The notes under the pieces: generated by a model
The model's input: the letters and a program-made list of their open reading frames with translations, nothing else
Databases searched by the model: none
Told to the model about the DNA's origin: nothing
Shown here: piece after piece, positions 17,860 to 25,458 of the stretch
Position numbering within the stretch: the first letter of the stretch is position 1
Layout of the letters: each line of letters starts with the position of its first letter
Origin: Campylobacter gracilis
Lineage (GTDB): Bacteria > Campylobacterota > Campylobacteria > Campylobacterales > Campylobacteraceae
Reading direction: 5' to 3'
Assembly (NCBI RefSeq): GCF_018374135.1
Contig: NZ_JAHAFS010000017.1
Coordinates: 1 to 54,360, forward strand
Length of the DNA: 54,360 nucleotides
Translations under genes and position numbers: made by a program

Positions 17860-18543
17860 TTAAAATAGACTTTCTCTTTTAAAATTTTTACAGTAAAAAT
17901 CAAAAAATGTATCCTTATCTGCAAAAATTTCTTTAAAAATTCCGTTTCGGCTTAATCCTACAAAGAGCGCGGCAGCACGAGATTGAGCGGAAAATGACTT
18001 TTTAGGATTAAATTCTATATCGCTGAAATAATCATATTTTAAAACTTCATCCGCTAAATTTGGGTTTTCTTTTAGAGCGCTTAGATATAAAAAATCATAA
18101 AAATACGTTTTTGGCTCGGTATTAAAACGCTCGCTGAAAAGCTCAAATCCACAAAAATTTCCGCTATTTTTTAACGGCGGATATTTTTTAGGATGAACTT
18201 TAGCACTAAAAATAATCTCTTCAAACGGACCGCCTCGCTCAAAAAATTTTGAGCCTTGAAAAAAGCGCTCGACGCTAGCTTCTATTAAATTTTGATCTTC
18301 ATCTTTTAAACGAAGCTTTAAATTAAAAGCGCTTAATGCTCTGCCTAAAGGGCTTGGTGAAGCCTTACTAATTTCTAAAATTTTTTCGCTTTTAAGCTCT
18401 CTTTTAGCACTATTTAAAAGACTATCTATTGATTTTATCTTTTGAGATAACGCAAAGCCGCTAAAAAATTCAAATTTTATATCTACACTTTTTACAAAAG
18501 GACTCTTATCTACTGCATAAAAAATCGGTCTAATAGCCTGCAT
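17860..18543 (-). CDS. NADAR-domain antitoxin (DarG1 type)
   Basis: A 227-residue protein matching DarT1-associated NADAR antitoxins, which remove ADP-ribose from DNA and neutralise DarT1. Family features visible are the FEFFSGFALSQKIKSI segment, LEISKASPSPLGRALSAFNL, the core VERFFQGSKFFERGGPF, FYDFLYLSAL and YFSDIEFNPKKSFSAQSRAAALFVGL. It starts 3 nt after the toxin stop with ATG 18543, and the toxin-then-antitoxin order fits known darTG1 operons. All core motifs look intact. Assigned from memory of the family; a profile search would settle it. Confidence 0.82.
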   Translation of the reverse strand: MQAIRPIFYAVDKSPFVKSVDIKFEFFSGFALSQKIKSIDSLLNSAKRELKSEKILEISKASPSPLGRALSAFNLKLRLKDEDQNLIEASVERFFQGSKFFERGGPFEEIIFSAKVHPKKYPPLKNSGNFCGFELFSERFNTEPKTYFYDFLYLSALKENPNLADEVLKYDYFSDIEFNPKKSFSAQSRAAALFVGLSRNGIFKEIFADKDTFFDFYCKNFKRESLF

Positions 18544-18546
18544 CTT

Positions 18547-19245
18547 TTAATTCCTAACTAGCGGTATTATTTCGCTTACAAATTTTAGTGGAATCTTTTC
18601 GTAAATCATAACTTCAGCTTGCGAAATTTTGTATAAACTATTTTGAGCCTCACTGTGCGGTGGAAATTCTTGTATAGAATAAAGCCTATCGAAATCTAAA
18701 TAGTTTTTGATGACACTATATTTTTCGATATGTGCCGCATTAGCCGTTGCATTTTGATCACTCATAATAAAAGCATGATAGAATAGTACGAGCGGAGAGA
18801 TCAAAATTATTGCGAAATCATCGCTTGGATGTTTTTCGATAAAAGTACGAAGCATGTAATTGTTGCTTATAATAGATAGGTGCACGTAATCTCCTAAATT
18901 CCGCCTATTATCTAGTTCTTTAGATAGATTATTAGTTAACAAATTCGGTTTTATATCGCCACTTTCTAAATGGCTTATGCTGAAAACTCCACCCATTTTT
19001 ATAATGGAGCCTAAATTTGAAAGTTTTGTTAAATGGATAAAATCGTAATATTTGCTCTTGCCTGTAAAATTATCATTAATGAAAGCTAGGGCTTCTTGAT
19101 AGTTTTCGTCTTTGGTTAAATTAAACTTCGGCTCCGGTTTGAAATCCGCAATATCACCGACTTGAGGAATATTTGGGTAATGAAAATTCTTGCAGCGAGA
19201 AAATTTCTTTATATTCGCAATAGCGGCGTCTAGACTGGAATACGT
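18547..19245 (-). CDS. DarT-type DNA ADP-ribosyltransferase toxin with ACG start
   Basis: DarT toxins use NAD+ to ADP-ribosylate bases of single-stranded DNA and block replication, including that of phages. From ACG 19245 the frame gives 232 residues: an N-terminal YSSLDAAIANIKKF, then FIHLTKLSNLGSIIKMGG with the NAD-binding His, LDNRRNLGDYVHLSI with the conserved Arg, AAHIEKY, and the C-terminal SQAEVMIYEKIPL with the catalytic Glu. No ATG, GTG or TTG occurs in frame before ATG 18996, and a start there would delete the NAD-binding half. AAGGA at 19252-19256 is spaced 6 nt from the ACG. So either ACG is used weakly or the toxin has lost its start. Confidence 0.72.
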   Translation of the reverse strand, partial: TYSSLDAAIANIKKFSRCKNFHYPNIPQVGDIADFKPEPKFNLTKDENYQEALAFINDNFTGKSKYYDFIHLTKLSNLGSIIKMGGVFSISHLESGDIKPNLLTNNLSKELDNRRNLGDYVHLSIISNNYMLRTFIEKHPSDDFAIILISPLVLFYHAFIMSDQNATANAAHIEKYSVIKNYLDFDRLYSIQEFPPHSEAQNSLYKISQAEVMIYEKIPLKFVSEIIPLVRN

Positions 19246-19281
19246 AACAAATCCTTAAAATTAAATTTAAGGTAAATGATA

Positions 19282-19295
19282 CTCTCTCTCTCTCT
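19282..19295 (-). repeat. (AG)7 dinucleotide repeat upstream of darT
   Basis: Seven CT units on the plus strand, (AG)7 in the sense of darT, 37 nt upstream of the ACG. A TATCAT that could be the -10 box follows immediately. Repeats of this kind vary in length by slippage, so spacing of promoter elements could switch. Confidence 0.7.
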
Positions 19296-19503
19296 TAAAT
19301 TTTGACTTAAAATTATGATGGTTTTTTAATAGAAATTTATAAGTAATTTACTTAATATATAAAATTTTTGCTGCATAGGCTTAGTGATTTTTTACTCATC
19401 ACAGATATCTAAATTTAATCGTAAGGATATCAAACCGCTATTCTGCGCTTTATTTTGTATCTTTATCTAAAATTTTGTTTTTATCGCTATAATGCGGCTT
19501 CTT

Positions 19504-19580
19504 GACCTTTTCGTCTAGTGGCTCAGGACGTTGCATTCTCAGTGCGAAAACGCGTGGTTCAAATCCCGCAAGGGTCGCCA
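19504..19580 (+). tRNA. tRNA-Glu (anticodon CTC)
   Basis: 77 nt. Acceptor GACCTTT pairs with AAGGGTC, discriminator G, CCA encoded. The D-arm TCGTCTAGTGGC resembles bacterial tRNA-Glu. The anticodon loop TTCTCAG gives CTC (codon GAG). The T-loop TTCAAAT is standard. It lies beside the AT-rich darTG cassette, a plausible integration site, but I see no copy of its 3' end elsewhere in the window. Confidence 0.9.
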
Positions 19581-19637
19581 TTATGGACTTCTATACAAGC
19601 ATCATGATTTTAAACGATAAATTTATCTATGATTTTA

Positions 19638-20414
19638 TCATGGACTTTCATACAGCCCATCTGATTTCAAATAATAGATTTTATCCGCGATTTTATCGAT
19701 GAAACTTTTATCGTGCGAGACAATGATCTCACTTACGTCAAGCTCCGCCAAAATCCCCGCCACGCGCTCCTGCATCGCCTCATCAAGCGCCGTCGTAGGC
19801 TCGTCCAGTAGCAGTATCCTAGGCTCGCATACCAGCGCGCCCGCAAGCGCCACTAGCTTTTTCTCGCCGCCGCTTAGATGAAAGGGCACCCGCTCGCGCA
19901 GATGTTCGATTCCCAAGCGTCGCAGCGTCTCCAGCGCCTTGCGCTCGATCTGCTCTTCACCTAAAATTTCAAGCTTTTTTAGATGGTCGTTTTCGCTGCC
20001 CTGCCTTAAAATTTCCGCCTTACGACCAAAAAATTTATAAAAAATTCCACGCCTTTGCTCCACATTTCGTGCTCGTTTTAACCGCTCATTTTGCGCACGC
20101 AGGCTAAATGCGACGTCCTCAAACACGCTCGCGCACAAAAATTGATCGTCGCTGTTTTGAAACAAAAACCCGATCTCGTGGCGAAATTTTACAAAATCCT
20201 CCGCACACTCAAGCTTCTCACCGAAAAGCTCGATTTCGCCCTCACCCCATTGCCTTAGGCCGCCTAAAATTTGAAGCAGGCTCGTCTTGCCCTGCCCATT
20301 TGCGCCCAAGATCGCCACTTTTTCCTTATGCCCTACGCTCAAATTTACGCCGCGAAAAATTTCTCGCTCGCCGTTTTTAGCGCTTAAATCCAGCGCCTTA
20401 AGCGAACAGCTCAT
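19638..20414 (-). CDS. nikO: Nickel/cobalt ECF transporter ATPase (NikO/CbiO)
   Basis: ATP-binding subunit (258 aa) of an energy-coupling-factor importer for nickel or cobalt. Walker A GANGQGKTSL, Q-loop FLFQNSDDQFLC, signature LSGGEKKLVALAGAL, Walker B ILLLDEPTTALD and the switch His in IIVSHDK are present. Residues about 105-150 form an extra charged segment between the Q-loop and the signature. Its start overlaps the NikQ stop by 4 nt. Confidence 0.92.
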   Translation of the reverse strand: MSCSLKALDLSAKNGEREIFRGVNLSVGHKEKVAILGANGQGKTSLLQILGGLRQWGEGEIELFGEKLECAEDFVKFRHEIGFLFQNSDDQFLCASVFEDVAFSLRAQNERLKRARNVEQRRGIFYKFFGRKAEILRQGSENDHLKKLEILGEEQIERKALETLRRLGIEHLRERVPFHLSGGEKKLVALAGALVCEPRILLLDEPTTALDEAMQERVAGILAELDVSEIIVSHDKSFIDKIADKIYYLKSDGLYESP

Positions 20415-21058
20415 AAGATAGCTCCGATTTTAACAGATACGCACGCCAACACGAACGCCAAAAACGAGGCCTCCGAGACGCTCAAGCCCTCGCGACATTC
20501 GTAAAATAGCCTACCGCAAAACCCTCGCGCGCTCATTACCATGCTTAAATTCCTTGCCTGCTCAAGTGCCGAAATCGCTAAAATCCCGACTAAATTCGCA
20601 TAAATTTTATAAGTGAAAATTCCGCTCGTCCCTACAAATCCGCGCATGCGCAAAAGTGCTTGCAGCCTCGCTAGATCCGAGCGTAAAAAATTTACGAATC
20701 GCCCGCAGCAATACACCAAAGAGCTTAGCTTTTCGCCGAGTCCCAGCCCATAAAATCCGCGCGCGAAAAAATATTCATCCTTGCCGTAAAATAGCAAAAT
20801 TGCAAACGCCATTATCAAATTCGCGCGCAAAAATATCACGCCCGCAAGCTCGTAGTTGCCGACTATGGCGGGGCTTAACGCGCTTAAAATAGCAAAGATA
20901 TTTAATACCGCAAGCCTTGTGCAGACCGCACGCGCAATCGAAATTTTAAGCGCAAAAAGAAGTAGCGGCGGGGCAAAAAACGCTGCGTAAAGCTGTCCGC
21001 TAAGTCCGACGCCGAAGCTGAAGATGAAAAACGCGAGCAGTGATACGGCGGGGCTCAT
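20411..21058 (-). CDS. nikQ: Nickel/cobalt ECF transporter membrane subunit (NikQ/CbiQ)
   Basis: Transmembrane T-component (215 aa from ATG 21058) with about five hydrophobic helices and the conserved cytoplasmic segment LARLQALLRMRGFVG, which couples to the ATPase; a second MSARGFCGRLF motif follows. I use ATG 21058 because it overlaps the upstream stop as ATGA; a longer in-frame start at 21118 would overlap NikL by about 60 nt. Confidence 0.88.
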   Translation of the reverse strand: MSPAVSLLAFFIFSFGVGLSGQLYAAFFAPPLLLFALKISIARAVCTRLAVLNIFAILSALSPAIVGNYELAGVIFLRANLIMAFAILLFYGKDEYFFARGFYGLGLGEKLSSLVYCCGRFVNFLRSDLARLQALLRMRGFVGTSGIFTYKIYANLVGILAISALEQARNLSMVMSARGFCGRLFYECREGLSVSEASFLAFVLACVSVKIGAIL

Positions 21059-21696
21059 TTGCGCGCTCTTTTCGCTAGCCACATTAAGCCAAAAAAGCCG
21101 AAAATCAAGGCCAAACAAAGCGCGATTTTAGGCGCCTCGGCGGACTGGCTTTGAAACGCCAGGTTCCTAATATCACTCTTAGGGCTTTCTTTCGGCAAAA
21201 TGCTTTGCGAGGCGGAATTTTCCAAAGGCTTGGAAGCATTTGAAATTTTATCTTTAGATACACTGCCTTTCGGCGCGATATTTTCGGGCGCGCTGTCTTT
21301 GGACGCGAAATTTTTAGCGGCGTTCGAATTTTGTGGCATAGGATTTTCAGAAACGTCAGAATTTTGCGGCGTGGAATTTTCAGGATCACCGGAATCCTGC
21401 GGCGTAAAGTCTTCGGCGCTAAATTCCATCTGCGCGCCGTGCCCTGCACCTCCGTAAATTTGAATAGTAAAATTTTTAGCCGGGATCTTTATACTCGCAA
21501 GTCCCTCTTTATCAGTCCTAGTGCGCACAATTTCGCGCCCGTCCGCACTGATTAAAACTTCGCACTCCATGCAGGGAGAATTTTTATAAAAATAGCTATA
21601 AATTGCCACTCTATCACCCTCTTGCGTCGCAAAAAGATGAAGCGCATGCGAAAATGCGAAGGAGCTCAAAACCGCTAAGAAAAATAGCGCTCTCAT
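21055..21696 (-). CDS. nikL: NikL-like nickel transporter accessory membrane protein with repeat insert
   Basis: A 213-residue protein with a signal peptide (MRALFFLAVLSSFAFSHA), a small beta domain containing SPCMECEV and DGREIVRTRTDKEGLASIKI, and one C-terminal helix (IALCLALIFGFFGLMWLAKRARK). This fits NikL, the accessory subunit of NikKMLQO systems. Between domain and helix, residues about 95-180 are a low-complexity stretch of PQNS, PENS and SKDS units; its opposite strand reads as F-containing five-residue repeats. The Cys pair could bind metal. Confidence 0.72.
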   Translation of the reverse strand: MRALFFLAVLSSFAFSHALHLFATQEGDRVAIYSYFYKNSPCMECEVLISADGREIVRTRTDKEGLASIKIPAKNFTIQIYGGAGHGAQMEFSAEDFTPQDSGDPENSTPQNSDVSENPMPQNSNAAKNFASKDSAPENIAPKGSVSKDKISNASKPLENSASQSILPKESPKSDIRNLAFQSQSAEAPKIALCLALIFGFFGLMWLAKRARK

Positions 21697-22292
21697 CGCC
21701 TCTGTCCGCCGTAAAATTTCGCAATAAAGCTAAGCGCAAAAAGAGTGATGATCCCTTCCAAAACAGCCAGGATCGCACCTTCGAGCGAGATAAGCGTCGC
21801 GATAGCAAAAAACTCCCGTCCGCTGATGAAAAGCACGAGATCAAGAAGCAGCATCGAGCAGACGATCGGCACGAAACCCGCCAAAAATAGATAAATTTTT
21901 TGCGTGCGCGCTTTTAGCTCTTGCGCTTTTGCGGCGGCGGCAAAGAGTCCGCCTAAAACCGCTGGAAAACCGATGACTGCGGTATTTACGCCGAGCACGC
22001 TAAGCCCTCCAAAGCCGAAAAATACCCCTTGCAAAAATAGCGCGACGAAAATCGCCAAGATCGCGCGCGAGCCCAAAAACGCGCCCACGAGCCCGCTTAG
22101 CATCAAATGCATGGAGCTGACGCCCACGGGCAGGTGCACAAAAGATGCAACGAAAAACAGCGCGCTAAAACATGCGATCCTAGGGATTTCAGACTGCCTT
22201 ACGCGCCATAAAATCGCCGCCACCGCAGGCGCTGTAACCGCCCAGCCTGCGAGCAGCACGGGCGCGCTCAAAACTCCTTCGCTAATGTGCAC
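21693..22292 (-). CDS. nikM: Nickel/cobalt ECF transporter S-component (NikM/CbiM)
   Basis: Substrate-binding membrane subunit (199 aa). The N-terminal MHISEGVLSAPVL supplies Met1, His2 and, further on, the His of FVHLPVGVSSMHL, the known metal ligands of CbiM/NikM, so the N-terminus cannot be longer. Five to six helices follow. Its stop overlaps the NikL start by 4 nt. Confidence 0.94.
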   Translation of the reverse strand: MHISEGVLSAPVLLAGWAVTAPAVAAILWRVRQSEIPRIACFSALFFVASFVHLPVGVSSMHLMLSGLVGAFLGSRAILAIFVALFLQGVFFGFGGLSVLGVNTAVIGFPAVLGGLFAAAAKAQELKARTQKIYLFLAGFVPIVCSMLLLDLVLFISGREFFAIATLISLEGAILAVLEGIITLFALSFIAKFYGGQRR

Positions 22293-23037
22293 GGCTCGCC
22301 TCCTTTAAATCGCCCCTGTTTTTTAGACGCGCAAAAACGCACGAAGTAGCTAAACTTAAGGCATTTGCGACCTTTGCGATAATTGCCTTGATTGCTACAG
22401 ATCTTGCTTTTACGACTTTAGTCGCGGCAAAATTTACGGCTGTAAAACTCAAGACTTGCGTCCTATCCGCGGCGGCTGTCAGCGCAAGACTCGGAGCGGT
22501 CTCAAAACCGTTTGCGGAACCGGTAAATTTGATAAATTTTACAGCTCGCATGGCGCAAGAATTTTCGCTTGCTACATTTGCAGAAACGGCGAGCGGATTT
22601 TGCAACGTAAAATTTAAAGCTCCGAGCGATCTCGGCGCGGTGTTCGCGCGGTAAAACAGAGCCTTCAAAATTTCAAAAAACGAAATTTTGCGCGCGGGTA
22701 TTTTACGCTCATAAATCCACGGATATGAAATTTTACGGCTCGAAGCTCCTAAGAGCGGATTTCTACCGAGCAAAATTCCACGCAGCAGAGCTTCGTTACT
22801 TAAAATTCTACTCAGCGAAATTTTGCTCCGTAAAGTTTTAACCAAACCCCGAGACGCAGACTGCGTGGAGGTGCGAAACAGCGAAATTTTGTCATTTAGA
22901 ATTTTAGCCGCAGAATTCGCTGGAAATTCTACGCTCAAAATCAAAACGTGCGAAAATAAAATTTCAAAGCTCCGCTCAAACGCAAATTTAAATTTATCCG
23001 CAGCCGCGCAAATTTCACCAGAAAAAAGAGATCTCAC
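22282..23037 (-). CDS. Doubtful ORF between nikK and nikM, repeat-derived
   Basis: A 251-codon frame filling the gap inside the nickel operon. It has no recognisable domain. Its middle reads as RKISx-like units with Ile every five residues, because the DNA (about 22660-23010) holds AAATTT/GAATTT motifs at multiples of about 15 bp. It overlaps NikM by 11 nt. It may be translated, but composition and lack of any known counterpart in NikKMLQO operons make a repeat tract that happens to stay open the more likely explanation. Confidence 0.3.
   Translation of the reverse strand: MRSLFSGEICAAADKFKFAFERSFEILFSHVLILSVEFPANSAAKILNDKISLFRTSTQSASRGLVKTLRSKISLSRILSNEALLRGILLGRNPLLGASSRKISYPWIYERKIPARKISFFEILKALFYRANTAPRSLGALNFTLQNPLAVSANVASENSCAMRAVKFIKFTGSANGFETAPSLALTAAADRTQVLSFTAVNFAATKVVKARSVAIKAIIAKVANALSLATSCVFARLKNRGDLKEASRAH
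22660..23010. repeat. RAATTY-rich tract inside the nickel operon
   Basis: About 11 RAATTY sites (AAATTT, AAATTC, GAATTT, GAATTC) in 340 bp by hand count, separated by GC-rich 8-20 bp pieces. Same style as the larger tract at 50860-51460. Confidence 0.6.
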
Positions 23038-23049
23038 CGAGCCGCTCCC

Positions 23050-23799
23050 CTATTTTTTCAGCTCGCCTGCCTTGATCCAAAGCACGGCGCCCAGCTCATT
23101 TACGGGCTGCTCGCTTCCTTTGGCGGCCTCCTCCTCGCTAAGAGCCGCAAAGCCCCACCAGCCGGCAACCGGCATCACGAAGCTAAACTCGCCCGCGCCG
23201 TTGGTTTTAACGACCTGTGTGACATGCGCCTCACTAGGGGCTTTGTAGCCCTTATCGTTATATAGCTCGATCTCCACGTCCGCGCCCGAGACGGGCTTTC
23301 CGTGCAGTAAAAAAACTCCGCTAAATATCTCGCCCGCATACAGCGCATAAGGCCGCACTAGCGGCACGATCTCCGCCTCTAGCCCGAGCGGCTTATCCCA
23401 GCCTTCGCCCGCGCCGTAAGCATCGACGTAGGTTTTGGTAATATGGCGGATCATCTTACGCTCGGCCGGCTCGGCATAGGGTTTCGGATCAAAATAAAAC
23501 GCCAAAAGCGATGGCTTGTCAGCTTTAAATTCCGCCGTGAAATAGGAATTTTCGCCCTTTTTCTGCTCTTTTAGGCTGCCTAGGAGCGATTTTTTCTCAC
23601 CATCAATAAAAACACCAAATTCTGCGGGCTTTTGTAGATTCATAGACTCCTGTAAAAACGGATGGGAGAATTCCAAATTTAGCTTTAAAGTAGCATCTTT
23701 TTGATCCTCTACGACATTTTTATCCGTCGTAAGAACGCCGAAATGTGCGAACACAAGGCTCGCCGCGAAAATTCCTAAAAAAGCAAATTTTGCCTTCAT
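23050..23799 (-). CDS. nikK: NikK-like periplasmic nickel-binding protein (DUF4198)
   Basis: A 249-residue secreted protein (signal peptide MKAKFAFLGIFAASLVFAHFG) of the DUF4198 family, the NikK component of nickel ECF systems. The mature N-terminus begins with HFG, in keeping with an N-terminal His metal ligand. DUF4198 motifs include KLNLEFSHPF, LEAEIVPLVRPYALYAGE, LLHGKPVSGADVE and the C-terminal WGFAAL. It is the first gene of the operon; a candidate operator overlaps its leader. Confidence 0.85.
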   Translation of the reverse strand: MKAKFAFLGIFAASLVFAHFGVLTTDKNVVEDQKDATLKLNLEFSHPFLQESMNLQKPAEFGVFIDGEKKSLLGSLKEQKKGENSYFTAEFKADKPSLLAFYFDPKPYAEPAERKMIRHITKTYVDAYGAGEGWDKPLGLEAEIVPLVRPYALYAGEIFSGVFLLHGKPVSGADVEIELYNDKGYKAPSEAHVTQVVKTNGAGEFSFVMPVAGWWGFAALSEEEAAKGSEQPVNELGAVLWIKAGELKK

Positions 23800-23826
23800 G
23801 TAATACCTTTCATAATAAAATATTAC
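23800..23826 (-). promoter_or_regulatory. Candidate metal-regulator operator before nikK
   Basis: GTAATA and TATTAC form a perfect 6-bp inverted repeat with a 15-nt spacer directly against the nikK start codon. NikR operators have a comparable layout of short half-sites about 11-16 nt apart, so nickel repression by NikR is a reasonable guess. No regulator gene is in the window. Confidence 0.4.
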
Positions 23827-23939
23827 GGAATTGTATCACTTTTTTTCATCCGTATTGCTTAAATGTGGGTTTATTTTGAGTATTTAAAGCAAACTTTAGT
23901 TAAAATGTCGCAATTTAAATTACCAAAAAGAGGCAGAAA

Positions 23940-25190
23940 ATGATAAATTTAAAACTTATCGAGACGAATTTCGACGAATTTAATAAAAAACTTATCGCCA
24001 AAAAAGTCCCGCCGCAAACCCTGCAATCGCTACTAGATGCCTACAACGAGCTAAAATCTAAAAAGAGCGATCTTGAAAACCTTCAGGCCGTGCAAAACGC
24101 AAAGAGCAAGGAGTTAGGTCTCGCCGCGCGCGAAGGCTGGGGCGTAGGCGCGCTAAAATCACAGCTTGAGGAAAATAAGCAAAAGATCCAAAGCCTTGGC
24201 GAGCTCGTAAATGAGCGCGAGCAGAGCCTAGAGGCGATCGCCGCGTGCGTGCCGAATATCATCGACGACGACGTGCCGATCGGCACGGACGAGAGCGAAA
24301 ACGTCTGTATCAAAAAGGTGCTGCAGCCGCGCACGTTTGACTTCGCGCCCAAGCAGCACTTCGAGCTCGGCGAGGCGCTGGGATGGCTTGATTTCGAGCG
24401 CGGCGTCAAGCTCAGCGGCAGCCGCTTCACCGCGATCCGCGGGCTGGGCGCAAAACTGAATATGGCTCTCATCAACTATATGATCGAATTTAATAACTCG
24501 CGCGGCTTCGAGCTCGTAAATATGCCGTTTTTGGTGCGCGATCAGATCCTCTACGGCACGGGCCAGCTGCCTAAATTTAAAGACGATCTCTACCGCGTTG
24601 ACGACGAGGAGCAAAACCTCTACCTAATCCCTACGAGCGAGGTTACGGCGACAAATCTCTTTAACGATGAAATTTTACGTAGCGAGGAGCTGCCGATCAA
24701 GCTCACCAGCTACAGCCACTGCTTTCGCAAGGAAGCGGGCTCGGCGGGGCGCGATACGCGCGGCATGATCCGCCAGCACCAGTTTGAAAAGGTCGAACTC
24801 GTCGCCATCACGCGCCCTGAAGATAGCGCAAAGATGCTTGAGGAGATGATTTCGTGCGCGAGCGATCTGTTAGCTAGCCTAGGCCTTCCGCACAGACACA
24901 TGCTACTTTGCAGCGGCGATCTTGGCTTTAGCGCCGCAAAAACCGTGGATTTGGAGGTTTGGCTGCCGGGGCAGAACCAATACAGAGAGATCAGCTCGAT
25001 CAGCAACTGTCGCGATTTTCAGGCGCGTAGAGCCAAGATCCGCTTCAAAGACGGCAAGAAAAACAGCCTCGTTCACACGCTAAACGGCTCCTCGCTCGCG
25101 GTCGGCCGCACGCTGATCGCGGTGATGGAAAACTACCAGCGCAAGGACGGCAGCATCGAAATCCCGTGCGTTTTAGAAAAATATATGTAG
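23940..25190 (+). CDS. serS: Seryl-tRNA synthetase
   Basis: Class II synthetase (416 aa) that charges tRNA-Ser. N-terminal long antiparallel coiled coil (residues about 30-100) binds the tRNA arm. Motif 2 FRKEAGSAGRDTRGMIRQHQF, the serine-site TSEVTATNLF and motif 3 LAVGRTLIAVMENYQ with EIPCVLEKYM at the C-terminus are present. ATG 23940 follows AGAGGCAG, and a TTAAAAT -10-like box lies about 40 nt upstream. Confidence 0.98.
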   Translation: MINLKLIETNFDEFNKKLIAKKVPPQTLQSLLDAYNELKSKKSDLENLQAVQNAKSKELGLAAREGWGVGALKSQLEENKQKIQSLGELVNEREQSLEAIAACVPNIIDDDVPIGTDESENVCIKKVLQPRTFDFAPKQHFELGEALGWLDFERGVKLSGSRFTAIRGLGAKLNMALINYMIEFNNSRGFELVNMPFLVRDQILYGTGQLPKFKDDLYRVDDEEQNLYLIPTSEVTATNLFNDEILRSEELPIKLTSYSHCFRKEAGSAGRDTRGMIRQHQFEKVELVAITRPEDSAKMLEEMISCASDLLASLGLPHRHMLLCSGDLGFSAAKTVDLEVWLPGQNQYREISSISNCRDFQARRAKIRFKDGKKNSLVHTLNGSSLAVGRTLIAVMENYQRKDGSIEIPCVLEKYM

Positions 25191-25197
25191 GCGGCCC

Positions 25198-25458
25198 GTG
25201 CGAAAGCCTTATAAAAACCCAAATTCTAACGCCCACTTTGCAGCCGCTGGATTTTACGCGGAAAAATTTAAGAAACGCGGCGTTAAATTTTTTGCGCTGC
25301 AAAATGCGGGATTTTTTGCAACAAAATTTGACAAAACGGAATTTTGCGGCGTAAAATTTCATAAAGTAAGATTGCGCCGCGCAAAATTTTATACCGCGGA
25401 ATTTGCGGCGAAGGGCGAGAAATTTTGCGGCATGAAACGGCGCGGAGCGGGCGCGTGA
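25198..25458 (+). CDS. Small pentapeptide-repeat-like ORF overlapping nadD
   Basis: An 86-codon frame from GTG 25198, just after serS, to a stop that overlaps the nadD start as GTGA. Residues 14-69 have Phe or Leu at almost every fifth position (14, 19, 24, 34, 39, 44, 49, 54, 59, 64, 69), often as AKFxx or TEFxx, which is the pattern of pentapeptide-repeat beta-helices. The same DNA is a tract of nine RAATTY sites at about 15-bp spacing. A true small protein and an open repeat tract cannot be told apart from sequence. Confidence 0.35.
   Translation: MRKPYKNPNSNAHFAAAGFYAEKFKKRGVKFFALQNAGFFATKFDKTEFCGVKFHKVRLRRAKFYTAEFAAKGEKFCGMKRRGAGA
25220..25440. repeat. 15-bp-periodic RAATTY tract between serS and nadD
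   Basis: AAATTT/GAATTT/AAATTC centres at about 25223, 25266, 25287, 25326, 25341, 25356, 25386, 25401 and 25422, mostly multiples of 15 bp apart. GCG or GCGGCG usually fills the gaps. Confidence 0.65.

Noticed and set aside
19504..19640. Attachment site duplication at tRNA-Glu
   Set aside because: The 3' end of the tRNA is not repeated elsewhere in the window, so an integration event cannot be shown.
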